Assembly: GCA_023105745.1 (NCBI GenBank)
Contig: JALGQZ010000009.1
Coordinates: 30,048,107 to 30,112,106 of the forward strand
Origin: Austropuccinia psidii
Lineage: Eukaryota; Basidiomycota; Pucciniomycetes; Pucciniales; Sphaerophragmiaceae
Direction: 5' to 3'
Length of the DNA: 64,000 nucleotides
Shown here: piece after piece, positions 1 to 12,603 of the stretch
How the letters are laid out: every line of letters begins with the position of its first letter
How positions within the stretch are numbered: position 1 is the stretch's first letter
Notes under the pieces: model-generated
What the model was told of the DNA's origin: nothing
Seen by the model: only the letters and a program-made list of their open reading frames with translations
The model's database searches: none
Program-made: the position numbers and the translations under genes

Positions 1-1276
1 AAAGATGAAAATAATACAATAATTCATAAAAAATCAAAATAATTGGTAGAGAACCTAAAAAATGTAGAGGAAATTGTGGAATTAACTCACATAAAAGAAG
101 ACAATCGTCCACTTGAATATCCATACACCTAAGTCTGGAAGCTTAAAATCCAAATTTAATCCTGAAAATAGATTCTAAATGAAAACTTGAACCCAGTCCC
201 ATTTTGAAGTAACAAAGTACAACAAAGAACTTGGAAAGACTCATAAAAGAAGGTAGAATTATATATACAGTGATTCTTCTGGACTCAAAAAAAGAAAGTC
301 TCGGATATCTTAGCTTAAAAGGAAGTTCTATTCACATCTGATTTAGTAATGTTACTTTTTCAAGTCACATTAGCGGTACACCATAAGAAAGCTCTTTAGA
401 AGGGTATTTTTCTTAAATATTCAGGTATAATTGTCAATATTGTGAAAATTCCATGGAAATTGAGGATATTTTCAGAATTTTCAAGAACATTTGAGGGTAT
501 TGTTTAATAATTTGGAACTAAGAGCTTCTTAGAAGAAATTAATGAAGCTGACACAAAAGGGCTACACTTTAAGGGTTTAAGCATACATTACATGAAACAA
601 ATTTAGAAATTCCAGCCATAATATATCCAGAAAATAGGGTTACAAAAAGACTACAAGCTCAAACGTTTACTACACATGTAATAAGATTTCTTACAGTTAC
701 ACAAAATCAAGTTGAACTTAAAATTGAACTCCACAGGTATTGAATCCAACACCTCACATCTTACAGTTACAATTTCTAACAATAATATAAGACCCAGAGT
801 AATTTGAACCAATACTGAACAAAATAACATGGATGAGATATAAGGATCACATCAACGCAATACATTATTACGAAATTTACCCGCCTACTTTCAAAATGAG
901 AAAAAAATTTGGATAATCTATGATAAATGCATATGATGAATCTGTGTTTATATTTAGCACAGAAATAGAAAGTTAATTTCAAAGATTGATCAACTGAATG
1001 AAGTCACTCAATTTGATACATAAGACTAATAATTGATATTGAAAGAGAATGATGAGCTCAATAGTAACAAATAAGGTCAAATATTATTATTTTCCATACA
1101 CATAATGTAATTTCTATATAAAATGAAACAATCCTAACAATAAACATTAGAAAGATTATCTAAAGGCTGTGACTTCAAATGAAATTAGTAATAACAACAA
1201 AAAAATTGAATTAAATACTTTCCTCCCCTCATCTCAAAGGAAATTCAGTTCATATTTTTCAAAGGAACTATAATCA
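1..1276. other. AT-rich sequence left of element A1, nothing recognised
   Basis: No reading frame longer than about 70 codons and no motif I recognise. It is AT-rich with few CpGs, like the transposon remnants further right, so it is probably old repeat sequence. It ends at the CCAGA target duplication of the next element. Confidence 0.5.
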
Positions 1277-1281
1277 CCAGA
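1277..1281. repeat. Target-site duplication CCAGA of element A1 (left copy)
   Basis: The five bases before the TG that opens the left LTR are CCAGA. The five bases after the CA that closes the right LTR (11,407-11,411) are also CCAGA. A perfect 5-bp duplication is what Ty3/Gypsy integrases leave, so it fixes both outer ends of the element. Confidence 0.85.
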
Positions 1282-3085
1282 TGTGAGCATTTGAGATATG
1301 AGCACATTTCTAAAAAGGTCACAAAACAACTTTGAAAAAATTGTAATTGAAATGACAATGTGGAAAAAGTGAAAATGGCATAAAAGAGGAAAAATTATTT
1401 ATTATCTCAGAAGAAAAATGGATAAAAATTTGTAATAAGTTACACCATTGGATTCCCCATCAAACACTACATACATGACTCTATTATTTCATATCTGTAA
1501 ACCCGATACTTACTGAGATAACCTGAATACATGCACTTTTATGATCAGTGTATATATTCGTGAATTTTAGCTCATAAACTTTGAATTAAATATGAGAAAG
1601 AATTGATTCAAGTATAAAGCTACCACTAAATATCTTTAAGAATAAATATTGAAGCTTCAGTTGGAAAGCTATAAAAAAGGTTAAAACTTATAAGGAAATA
1701 TTGGGCAAAATGGCAATAGCTGTTGACCACTCTAAATTAAAAGTGGTCCAAGCTTAAGAGAAAGTAGATGTTCAGATTCTAATATTTTATACATGAAAAA
1801 TTATGTAATTTTTGATTATGATATTCAAGGTACAACCCTATGAAATCATGGTTTGAAATCCAAAATAGTAAATTTCAGCAGAAAATATGAGTTACAAGGA
1901 AAATCATCAAAAATAGTTTTTTTGATTATGTAACAAAATCCTTTTGATATCTTAGTAAGGACATGCCAAGATATTATAATTAACTCTTTGAGCTACCATA
2001 GCATAAAAAAATCAAAAAGTTATTAATTATCAAAGCTAATGCTTAAAAATAATTATTTATGATCAATGACTCTTATCATATTTAAAGCTTAACAGTTCAA
2101 AAGGGCATAAAACTGGTGGATATTATTATTTTCTAATTGAAACTATTACAATCCACAAAATCGACTCATTTACCAATCTTATTATGTCAGAAAATTAAAG
2201 CTATGGTGATGACTCTAAAAAATGGTTTAATAATGATGTAATCATCACCAAACTTTAAAATACTGATTGATTCCAGTGGAAAACATCAGTGAACATCTAC
2301 TAGAGGGTACCTGGTCACTAAAAGGAAGGATATCTACTATAAAAGGACCCCTTCTTCTTCTATTTACCCCTCAGACGCAACAAAAACAATAAAAACAATA
2401 AATAAAAGGTTAAAATTCTTTATTTCTAAATAGAAAACTCTTATTTCATTAATAACAAAAGCTTTATCTTATAGCAATCACTATTTTATATTTTATTATA
2501 TTAAATTTTCATTGTCATTTGTTGAAGTCTCTCAAAATCTCTAAATCAACATAAAAATAGTAAAATTTGTAATCCTCACTCTTTTTTATTGTAAATGAAA
2601 TTTGAATAAGCTGTATTTACATTCTTAGGCATAAATTTATCAAAAATTATTATTTTAAGTGTCAAAAGTAGGTTTTTTTCTCTTATTATAATATTTCTTT
2701 CTCTATTACTATTCATAATAATTCTATTATCAATATAAATAGTATTTATATTAATACATTACTTTGATATTGGTAATATTATTGTTATTTATGAAGAAAT
2801 AACATTTTTTTTGCATTTATTGTTTGTTAGTAAAATTAATGAATTTCCATAAATGTATAAATTTATATTATGTCAATATATTTATTTTATTGCATTATTT
2901 CTATAATATAATCTCTATTATCTTATCAATTCTTATTATTATAGTGATTTTTATGCCTTAATGACAATAATTCTTCATTATTATAATTATTTTCAACTTT
3001 ATTACTCAACAAAACTGGGACATTCATAGTACAATAAGTAAAATATTACTAATTTTTATTTCATTTTTTATAGTCAAACCTTACA
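1282..3085 (+). repeat. Left LTR of element A1 (1.8 kb)
   Basis: It starts TGTGAGCATTTGAG and ends CCTTACA. The same sequence, diverged, recurs at 9,616-11,406, 40,293-42,102 and 50,456-52,232. At about 1.8 kb it is long for a Gypsy LTR. A block around 1,683-1,740, containing GGCAATAGCTGTTGACCAC, is among the best conserved between copies and can fold into a hairpin. A TATA box lies at 2,338-2,346, about 1.06 kb from the left end, so U3 makes up over half of the LTR. Confidence 0.85.
2338..2346 (+). promoter_or_regulatory. Probable LTR-A TATA box
   Basis: TATAAAAGG, followed by a pyrimidine-rich stretch of about 25 bases (CTTCTTCTTCTATTTACCCC). The same arrangement of a TATA-like box and a CTCTATTTCCCCC-type tract is present at the matching place in the other three LTR-A copies (near 10,685, 41,385 and 51,525), with the box itself mutated in some. 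Function is inferred from position. Confidence 0.6.
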
Positions 3086-3087
3086 TT

Positions 3088-3099
3088 TGGTGTCCTGGC
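3088..3099 (+). promoter_or_regulatory. Candidate primer-binding site of element A1
   Basis: TGGTGTCCTGGC starts two bases after the left LTR ends and opens with TGG, the complement of a tRNA CCA tail. The second copy has the related TGGGGGGCTGGC at 42,105. I cannot assign a tRNA from memory. A match of the reverse complement to a tRNA 3' end from the same genome would settle it. Confidence 0.5.
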
Positions 3100-3934
3100 T
3101 GTGATATTTACTTGAATGACCTTTAAAAAGATTCAAACTGGGTTTGTCTAATAATAAATTATAACTGTAATCTTATATTAATTGATATTCAAAGATATTG
3201 AGGAATTTTAAAAGCAATTGTCTTGTCTTACACATGGTTCTTTACATCCTTACACTTGCAAGACCTTTTTCTGCATAACTCTAGTGATTAAAAATGATAT
3301 TCATAAGTTAAACATAAATTTATATTGTAATTTGATTTTCAAGAATCATATAAACTTTTCATTTTATTATTCAAAAAAATCATTTTTTTCATTTTTATCT
3401 ATTTTTTCCTACTCATTTCCCTTATATAAAAAGATATAACAACAATTTTTACATGGAACTACATATTTTTAAAGATCACACTTTTTATAAAAAGACTTGA
3501 GTTAGTTTGTCGTTTTTAGTGCTTAAAGATAACCCAACAAAGGACAATCAAGCCACTGTTGAAATATTTGTGGTAGAGACTTGTGAAAGTTCTCTAAAAA
3601 CAACATTAAAGAAGAATATAAAAGCTAAGAAATTAGCTTTTCAGGACACACCAATAAGGACTCTGAAGGTAAGCTCCTTTCTTTAAGCTCCATATGAGAA
3701 TAAATCTTTCTGAAACATTTCTTTTATTATTTTGTTTCAATTATGACTACTAGATGAGGCTCCCAATACTCCATACAATAAGCTTTAGGTGGACTCAGAG
3801 GTAGAAATTATCCCACAAAAAGTAAAAGAAAGGGCAAGATTCCCAGTGGAACAGAATACACACAAGAAAGTGCCATATCCCAAAGGCAAGTCCCAGAAGT
3901 TCCCATAATCTCTGAACCAGAATTTGAACTAAGC

Positions 3935-5836
3935 ATGAGTCATTCCAGCAGAAACCAATCACATTCAGAGAGCTCAGATAGACATCTAAATGATCCAGTA
4001 CAAGAAGTACTAAAAAGCCTAAAAAGACAAAGCTTGGGAAATTCTGCTGCAAATATACCAAGTAGTGATGAACTCCTGGAACATCCTCAGAAGGTTTCTC
4101 AAGGAGGAGGAAATAGTGAGATACTCCAATTGATGTAATACACTATCATCAAAACCTAAAATCATGAAAACAAAGTGACAGCACAAACTAAAAGAGAGAG
4201 GCAAGCAAGGAAGAAGCCCCAGTAGCTTCTACCAGAAATCCGCAAGCCAACCAGCTTCCGCAAGAAGGGAGGAAGAGCAATAAAAGGAACTGTCAGAAAC
4301 CATATTCCACCAGCTCCAGGATCCCAAGAATCCAAATATATTCCATTGACAATGTATTCAACACAGTCAGAGCCTTGATGGAATTAAAGGAAAAATAGGA
4401 ACAAAGAATGAGAAATATATCTTTACCAAAGAAATGACTTTTTGTCCTGATGTTTTGAGGACTTGATTATAAATCAAGCATAGTATCTTACCCTTGAAAA
4501 CCATCAAAGAAAACTTATTATAATTAAAATAAATAAAAAATTATATTATCTTTAACTAAAATGTTTGTAAAAAATGGAAATAATTGACATTAAATTTATG
4601 GTTGAAGTTAATAAGACAGAAATTTAAATTGATAATACTCAAAAGCTAATACAATGACAACAATAATTGTATAAGTAAATAAAATATATCAAAGAAAATA
4701 CTTTGAAAATCAATTATGACTAAACTATTGAAAACTTGACTTAGAAACTGAACAAATTATCAATTTCTATTGGAAAACTCAAAGAAAACACTTCATCAGA
4801 TCAAAAACTACTAATAGACACTGTAGAGAACAGTGATGAAGCAAGAATGAATATTAAATATGACATTCAAAGTCAAATAAGAATTATTACTGATAAAGTG
4901 GATAAAATAAATGAAGCCAATTTAAATATCTCAAATTTATCAACCCCATTTTCCCATATAAAAATCCCTGTTGAGCCCAAAGGGAAATTAACAAACCCTT
5001 TTATAACAGAATTAAACTATCATTAGAATAACCAAATCTTCATGAAAGAATCCCCTCAACTTAAATAATGGCCAACATTCACAGGTGAAGAAGTATATTA
5101 ACACACAATTAATTAAGACAATTGACATGTTGAAAGATCATTATTCCATAACAGATGAATTAATCACTGAAATATTACATGCATTATTTCAAAAATCTGG
5201 AAGAACATTTTATTATGGCATAAAAAAAACAAATGGAAACAACACCTGGTCTTGATGGAAAAATGAAATAATCACCAAGTAAGAAAATGATGTCTGGAGG
5301 TATAAAATAGAAAATGCATTTGAAACTCATTGTTTGACCCAGAGAAAGACAAACCTTTAGCTTGGTTCTTCAAACAAGTTGAAAGATTAAATGAATTATA
5401 CCCAGATATGTCACAAAAAATGGTCAATATGAGAATACTAAAGAAATGTGAAGGAGAATTAAAACATTTCATAGAGAGAAGGTCCATAGAGCCACATTCC
5501 ACAGAAGAATACATCAATGCACTATGGGACATAGTGACAAAATCCAAGATTGGTGAAACATGGAAAAAATTGGGCATGAAAAACCCAAATAAATCATTTA
5601 TTAAAAAGGACAAAGAAAAAAAGCCTTTCAAAGCCAATAATACTAATGAGAAAAGAAAATGTCATAAACATGGTAGCATGGGGCACTTTGCTAATGATTG
5701 TCTCAAAAAGGCAAAAATCAATGAAATTGTGGAAACAGAAGACCATAATGACAAAGAGGAGGAGACTGATTCTGAAAAGCATATTGAAGGATCAGAAACA
5801 TCTGAAAGTGATGAAATCAGCATAATTAATGCCTAA
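3935..5836 (+). pseudogene. Decayed gag of element A1
   Basis: Reading starts at an ATG that begins MSHSSRNQSHSESS, which matches the start at 42,891 in the second copy. The product would be a capsid/nucleocapsid polyprotein that packages the element's RNA. A Ser-rich N-terminal part (3,935-4,138) is followed by a basic linker, then a capsid-like region best read at 5,330-5,640 (PEKDKPLAWFFKQVERLNEL). A zinc knuckle follows near 5,660, where the second cysteine of the CCHC box has become histidine. Stops and shifts interrupt the frame repeatedly between 4,138 and 5,330. It ends at a TAA (5,834-5,836) after IINA. The frame continues downstream of that TAA into the protease, and the second copy has the same TAA at the same codon. 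Confidence 0.8.
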
Positions 5837-5938
5837 ATTTAATATATTAATTTAATCTATGAAGTACTAAATTTAAGCTCAAATTTTCCACAAATTGGAA
5901 AATCTGATACATGCCTTACAAATATCCAGGATGCCAAA

Positions 5939-8900
5939 TTGCATGAAGCCAAACCTGAAAATGGAATGAACTACATATCTTCAAAATTAAGTATACATAT
6001 CGTTATGTTAAACAATAAAGAGGCAAGAGTAAATCTGGACACAGGACCATACTGCACATGTGTTGGAGAAAGTTATCTACACACACTTGTACCAAATTGG
6101 GAAGATCAACTTGTACCAATACAAGTAGTAAAGCTTACTAGTGCAAGTGAAAGCATGAAACCCCTTGGAATCATTGACTTAACATGAATTTTCCCACATC
6201 CATATCAATTTATAGGAATAAAAGTGGAGTTTTCAGTAATAGAAAACTGTACTATTAACCATTTCATACTTGTAAATAATGACTTATCAATTTATGGCAT
6301 ACATATATCTAACAAAAAAAAAGATAGATATTTTACCATAGGAGAGAATAAAAGACAAATATTTGGCTTCTTGATTAATAAAAAACAAATTACTGCTATA
6401 AAGCATGAGAAAAAAACCCCAGAGAAAAACCTTTTCATAATTGAACAACTAAAAGAGGCAGAATTCAATAATTAATTAACAGAAAAAATGAAAGAAAGAT
6501 TGATTGAACTCTTATATAAATACAAAAGTGCCTTCAAAACTTACAAAGAACCAATACGTACCATCATTGGATATGAGGTTGATAGTATTCTAAATGTAGA
6601 TAAACCTCATTCACTCCTGTTAAGAGCACCAGCTTATCCAGCCATCCCAAGAGCTAGAGAAGCCTTAGAGGTACACATTAAATGATTAATGGACCCAAGA
6701 GTTTTAAAGAAATTAGGCCATAATGAAGAAGTAGAAGTAGCTATAACAGGCTATATAACCTGGCACAATGTTAAATCAAGGATGGTAGGAGATTTCAGAG
6801 CTTTGAATACCTATAATATCCATTACAGATATTGAATACCTAGGAAGAATGAGACATTAACACAACCATCACATGCTAAGTTAATTACAGCAATGGATGC
6901 CCTCAAAGGCTTTCACCAAAATTTCTTAACAGATAATTACAAAAAACTACTTAGGATAATAGTCCACTGTGGAATATATGAATACTTAAGAATTCCATTT
7001 GGTATAAAAAATGCCCTTCCCATTACCAAAGAATGATGAATACTATATTCCCTGAATAGTTATCAGAGGGATTTCTATTAATCTATATTGATGATATTAT
7101 AATTTTCTCAGAAGCTTGGAAAAATCACCTGACAAGACTTTAAATAGTATTACTGAAGATAGTTCAAGTAAATATGAAAATATCATCAAAGAAATTTAAT
7201 TTTGCATACAGTGAACTGAAAGAACTTGGACATGTAGTGCCTGGACTAAGCTTGGGAATATATGAAAATAAAGTATAAGTATTACTACTAAAACCAATTC
7301 CCCAAACTAAGAAATAAATGCAATCATTCTTAGGACTTTCTGGATATCACAGACAGCATATAAAAAGACTTTTCAAAAACTGCAAAATCTTTTTATAAAC
7401 TCTGTGATCAACCAAAAGTCTATTAAATTAAGGAAGAAAGAGCTAAAGAAAATTAGCAATTGAAAAAAGCCCTCACACCTTCCCCTTTTCTCTTAATACC
7501 ATATTGTAAACTACCTTTCAAACTATACATTGATGCTTGTAGAGAAGTACTAGGTGCTGCACTACACCAAACACAAATAATCAATTGGAAACCTGTTAAA
7601 TGTCCAATTTTCTTTATTTAAAGACAGCTTGATACAGCATAAGAAAGATAGGGAGAAATACAAATGGAATTTCTCTTCTTAGTGTGAGCCCTAGCAAAGC
7701 TACACTATTTATTAGATGGAACATTCTTTGATGTCATTACAGACTTTAATGCTGTAAAAAAATGCTAAATATGAAGAAAGCAAAAAGAAATATGCTGAGG
7801 TGGCAGATTTCTATCCAAGAATATAGAGAAATTATTACTATAGTAGATAACTCTGAAAATATTAACAAAAAATCAGATGGGCTCTAGCAAATACACCTGA
7901 AAAACCACCATGGGTATCACAGGAAGAAAATCATATAGAAGGAATATTTATTACAGACATTGGCACAGAATTCTTTAATAAAGTTACAAAAAGCTATAAG
8001 ATGGAAGATAACTGTCATATATTATTAAAATCCTTAATAAAATAATTCAAAGACCTGTCATTATCATCCAAACTAGATGAAGTATGGAAAAAATCATATT
8101 TTGAAGAAATATTCCACCTCCTTGATGGAATTCTTTATCAGTTGACTAAATAAATATGTTTTATGAGTCTGACATATATAGTTCTAATAAACACTATATC
8201 ACATGAATGCCATTATAGTGTTGTATCTGGACATCTCTCAGAAGGTAGGAAACTAGAAATAGTAGAAACCTGCTCTTGGTGGCCAAATTGGGGAAAAGAT
8301 GGTGCAGAACACTGCCAAACTCGTGATAGGTGCAAAAAATAAAGTAGATCTACAGTAAAGAGATTTGGTATGATGATCCAAATAAAAAACAAAAATCCCT
8401 GTTTGAAATAGCTCATATGGATTGGGTAACAGCTCTACCCCCAGGAGGAGGCAGAAGCTTCAATGAATTACTAGTCTTAGCTGATAGGTACAGTAAAACC
8501 CCAATGTTCTTACCATGTAAAAAAGATGAAACAGCTATGGACACAGCCATCATGATGTGGAATAGAGTCATTAGCCATACAGGCTTATTACAAAATATCA
8601 TGAGTGATAGAGATCCCAAATTCCACTTCATCCCTATGGACAAATTATCATAATTTTTTTGGCACAAGGCTATCATTCTCGTCAGAATATCACCCTCAAA
8701 CTGATGGACTAGCAGAGAGAATGATACAAATCTGGAAGACATTATAAAAGGATTCTGCACTTATGGCTTAGAATTAAAACACTCTGATGGTTTATGCATG
8801 ATTGGTGTACTCTGAAACCAGACCTTGAGCTGGAATATAAGATATTAGTTCATTCATAAACTGGTAAAAAACCTGCAATTTTTGAAAAAGGCTGTAACCC

Positions 8901-9495
8901 AAGAATTTCTTATGACAAAATGGAAAAGGACTTGGTTTATATAAATCCAACACAAATCAGTTTTAATATAATTCTTGACAAAGAAGACCATCATGCAAAT
9001 AGATGTATTCAGGATTCACTGAAATGTGCAAAAGAAAGATGGGATAAAATTCACAAACCACCTCATTCTATAGTAGGAGAGCTAGTCATAGTATTAAGAT
9101 TAAACTTTAATAACTTTAAAGTACCAAAGAAATTGAATGATTACTCAGCAGTACCTTTTATGATAAAAGCCCTCCATGGCCACAATGCTCTAAAACTAGA
9201 ATTAACAGGTGAATTAATGAACAAACACCCAAATCTCCCTGGAAATCTAATAAAGCCTTACAGTTAAAATGATAAGGAGCTATTCCCCTTGATAAATATG
9301 AAACCACTTGAAATTCCCCTTCTAGAAGAAGGAGAAGAAAAGAAAATTGTAAAAGTACTTAAAGAAAGGAAGACAAGAAACAGAAAAGAGAGGGAATACC
9401 TTGGAAGATACAGAAACCCATCTCAAGAAGCTGAATGGCTACTTAAGAAATATATAGCTAATTCTGATAGACTATTAAGGAGGTCCAGAAATTAA
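5939..9495 (+). pseudogene. Decayed pol of element A1: protease, RT, RNase H, integrase, chromodomain
   Basis: The usual Ty3/Gypsy enzyme order is readable through many stops and shifts. Aspartic protease: VNLDTGPYCTC near 6,030. Reverse transcriptase: MVGDFRALNTY near 6,784 and the active-site box YIDDIIIFS near 7,083. RNase H: FKLYIDAC near 7,518. Integrase: a zinc-binding HHCC region near 8,205-8,340, the core [19 protein letters not shown] at 8,417 with MSDRDPKF, and [12 protein letters not shown] near 8,690. The last readable block (9,289-9,495) contains EYLGRYRNP and aligns with the chromodomain of element B, so this is a chromovirus integrase tail, a type thought to direct insertion to modified histones. 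One stop (TGA at 6,683) and another (TAG at 7,057) sit at codons that are also stops in copy A2. Confidence 0.85.
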
Positions 9496-9615
9496 AGAAG
9501 ATCCAAACAATAAGAAAATTAAGAATTATTGAGATTAAAGATGAAGAAAGTGTATTGAAGAGGGAGGAAATTGGGTGATACTCTAATTAACTATATCATA
9601 TTGTGGTACAGAATT

Positions 9616-11406
9616 TTGGCCTTTGAAATATGACCATATATTAAAAAAGGTCACAAAACAATATTTCAAAACTTTTAATCAAAATAATAATCTTAAAACA
9701 AGTAAAAATACCATAAAAAAGCATAAATCCTTGATTATCAAAGGAAAAAATTAATTAAAATTTAAAATTGATTACACAATTGGATTAGCCATCAAAAACT
9801 ACATATATGACTCTTTCATGTTATATCTGTAAACACAATACTTACTGAGATAACCTTAATATATAAATTTTTATGAGAAGTTCATATATTTATGGTTTTT
9901 AGCTCATAAATTTCAAATTACAAATTATAAAGAGTTTATTTAAAAATAATAATACCAATAATAGCTGTAATAATAAAGATATAACATGTATTTGACAAGC
10001 TATAAACAAGGTGAAAACCTATAATGGGATATTGGGTAAAATAGCAATAGCTGTTGACCAATTTAAATTAAAGGTGGTAAAAACTTGAAAAACTATATAT
10101 TCATATTTTGCTAGTTCATACCTTAATGATTACACAATTTTTATCATGATATTCAAGGTACAACCCTATTAAATCATAGCTTGAAGTCCAAAAAAGTAAA
10201 TTTTGACAGAAAAGATGCACTACAAGGAAAATCATCAAAAACTGATTCTTTATGATGTAATGAAGTCCTCTTGAAATATTGCTAAATACATGCCATGCTA
10301 TTATAATTCAGTTCCTGAATTACTTTGATGCAAGAGACTTAAAACTTATAAATGATAAAAGTTAAGTCTTAAAAATGATCATTTATCATCAATAACTCTG
10401 ATATTATTTTAGGTTTAACAGTTGAATAAGAGATAAAACTGGTGGACATTAGCATTTGGTAATTGAAACTACTATAATTCACAAAATTAAATCATCTTTA
10501 AAGCTTAAGATGGGAGAAAATTAGAGCCATAGTCATGACTTAGAAAAATGGTATAATAATGAGATAAAAAGGTTTAATAATTATTTAATCATTGCCAAAC
10601 CTTAAAATACTGAGCTATTGCAGTGTATAACATTACTAAACATCTACTAGAAGGTATATGGTCACTAGAAGGAAGGATATTTACTATAAATGGATCCATT
10701 CTTCCTCTATTTCCCCCCAAACTCAACAAGAACAGTAAAAACAATAAATAAAAGGTAAAAATTCATTATTATTAAATATAAAACTCTTATATTATTAAAG
10801 TCCAAAGCTATATATCTTAGCAATAACTATTTTATAGTTGATTACATTGAATATTTCATTTTCATTTGCTTAATTATCTTCAAATCTCGAAATCTGCGTA
10901 AAAATAGTAAAATTTGTAATCCTCACTATTCTATATTGTAAATAAATTGAAATAAGTTTTATGTAAATTCTTAGCAATAAATCTATTCAAAAATATTATT
11001 TTGAGTGTTAAAATAAGGTTTTTCTTTCTCCATTATTATTCATAATAATCTTATTATTAATATAAATATTATTTATATTGATGTATAGCTTGAATATTGG
11101 TAATATTATTGTTATAAATTGGTTTTTATTAATAAATAACAATTTTTTACAAATTTATAAATTGTTTTTAACATCAATAAATTGCAATAAATATATTAAT
11201 ATATTTTTTTATCATATTACTGCTATTATATAGCTTATATTATTTTATTAATTCTTAATACTATCATCATTTTTATTCCTTAACTCCATAATTATTTATT
11301 ATTATAATCATTTTCAGCTTTATTACTCAGTAAAATTAGGAAACTCATAGCACAATAATTAAAGTATCAGTAATATTGAATTATTTTTTCATAGTCAAAC
11401 CTTACA
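9616..11406 (+). repeat. Right LTR of element A1
   Basis: It aligns along its length with 1,282-3,085. The first bases are degraded (TTTGGCC where the left LTR has TGTGAGC), so the start is known only to within a few bases. The end, CCTTACA, is clear and is followed directly by CCAGA. The hairpin block is present at 10,040-10,075 but with a weakened stem. Confidence 0.8.
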
Positions 11407-11411
11407 CCAGA

Positions 11412-12603
11412 AATCTTATTTTTTCCACTTTCTCTATAAAGTGAAGAAATAACTATCTAAATTATCTCAATGAAATCACATTACCAAAGGTTTTTATACT
11501 CACCAATGACCAAAATTTTTTGTTTTTCATCTGAAACCCACCATAAATAGCCATAGAATCTCAATTAAATCATATTATTTTCATAATAAAAGCAACACTT
11601 GAATAATTGTTCCAGGAAAGTATAATAAATTGACCAAAATACTCCCCAATTTATAAAATCAAACACTTCGAGGTGCAAACACAAATTTTTGATTAGAAAT
11701 GATGTGTTTACCTTATTTCTCAAAAATATGGTGGATTTTTTTCTTTCTATGTTACACACAATAATCCCTATATAAAAGGTCTTACCATTAAATTTCTCAA
11801 GTCCCTTTTTTTTCTTAAGCTTTGTGGATTCAAAAAAAGTATAATTAAAGATACTCTCTACTTAATATTTCCAATGATAATGGAAAAAAATTCTAATTAA
11901 AAGATCAAAAAAATACCTGAGCTAGCAGGAGATTTGTCAGAATGTTAGTATTTCGGCCTTCAAATTCTCAGTGGCCTTTCTCAGTAGCTGAGAATCATTA
12001 AACTTGGTATCAGTGAGCTGTTATATTTACTTAGTATTGAAAAAAAATTGAAGCACTCTTCTTGTCATTAATTCTATTAATCTTATTTTCAGTATTACTA
12101 TCCAAATAATCATTCTACCTGATATATATAAGCAAAAAGCAATAAAACAATATCTTTCCCATTAGAAATCTTCTACCCAATTCTAAATATCTTACTACCT
12201 TATTGATTATATCTTTCTAAAATCTCAAGCTTGCCTACATTTCAAAGGAATATATCTTATGTAAAGAAAGCTATTATGATCCATTTTTTCTACAGACATA
12301 GTTCTTAATAAAGCCTTTTGATCATTTTATTATTTTAAGGTTAATTTGTATACTACTCTTTAGTTTTCTATATTCTTAAGCGCCAAAGACTCTATTTAAA
12401 TTTTCCACTAACTATGGGATGAATCTTTGGTATTATTTGAAAGTAAAGCCCAAGATTCTGGAGCACAATGATTATTTGTAACATCTTATAATTAAAAAAA
12501 GACTTGGTAATAATCCTTCCTTCAAGTTATTTCCTTATCTCATTTAAAATTGAAAGGAGTCCCCAAAATTTTTGGAAGACTTTATTCTTCAAAATCTAAA
12601 ACA
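11412..12603. other. AT-rich sequence right of element A1, nothing recognised
   Basis: No supported gene. Short open frames occur on both strands but none resembles a known protein. It lies between the A1 target duplication and a degraded LTR-B copy. Confidence 0.45.

Larger units (their letters stand above)
1282..11406 (+). mobile_element. Complete, decayed Ty3/Gypsy chromovirus, family A copy 1 (A1)
   Basis: A full-length LTR retrotransposon of 10,125 bp: left LTR, primer-binding site, gag, protease, reverse transcriptase, RNase H, integrase, chromodomain and right LTR, all on the plus strand in the Gypsy order (integrase after RNase H). Both ends follow the TG...CA rule and are bounded by a 5-bp duplication. 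The coding part carries many stops and frameshifts, so it cannot make its own proteins. The two LTRs differ at many positions and by indels, which points to an old insertion. It is the same family as the element at 40,293-52,232 and is related in protein sequence to the better preserved family B element. Confidence 0.9.
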
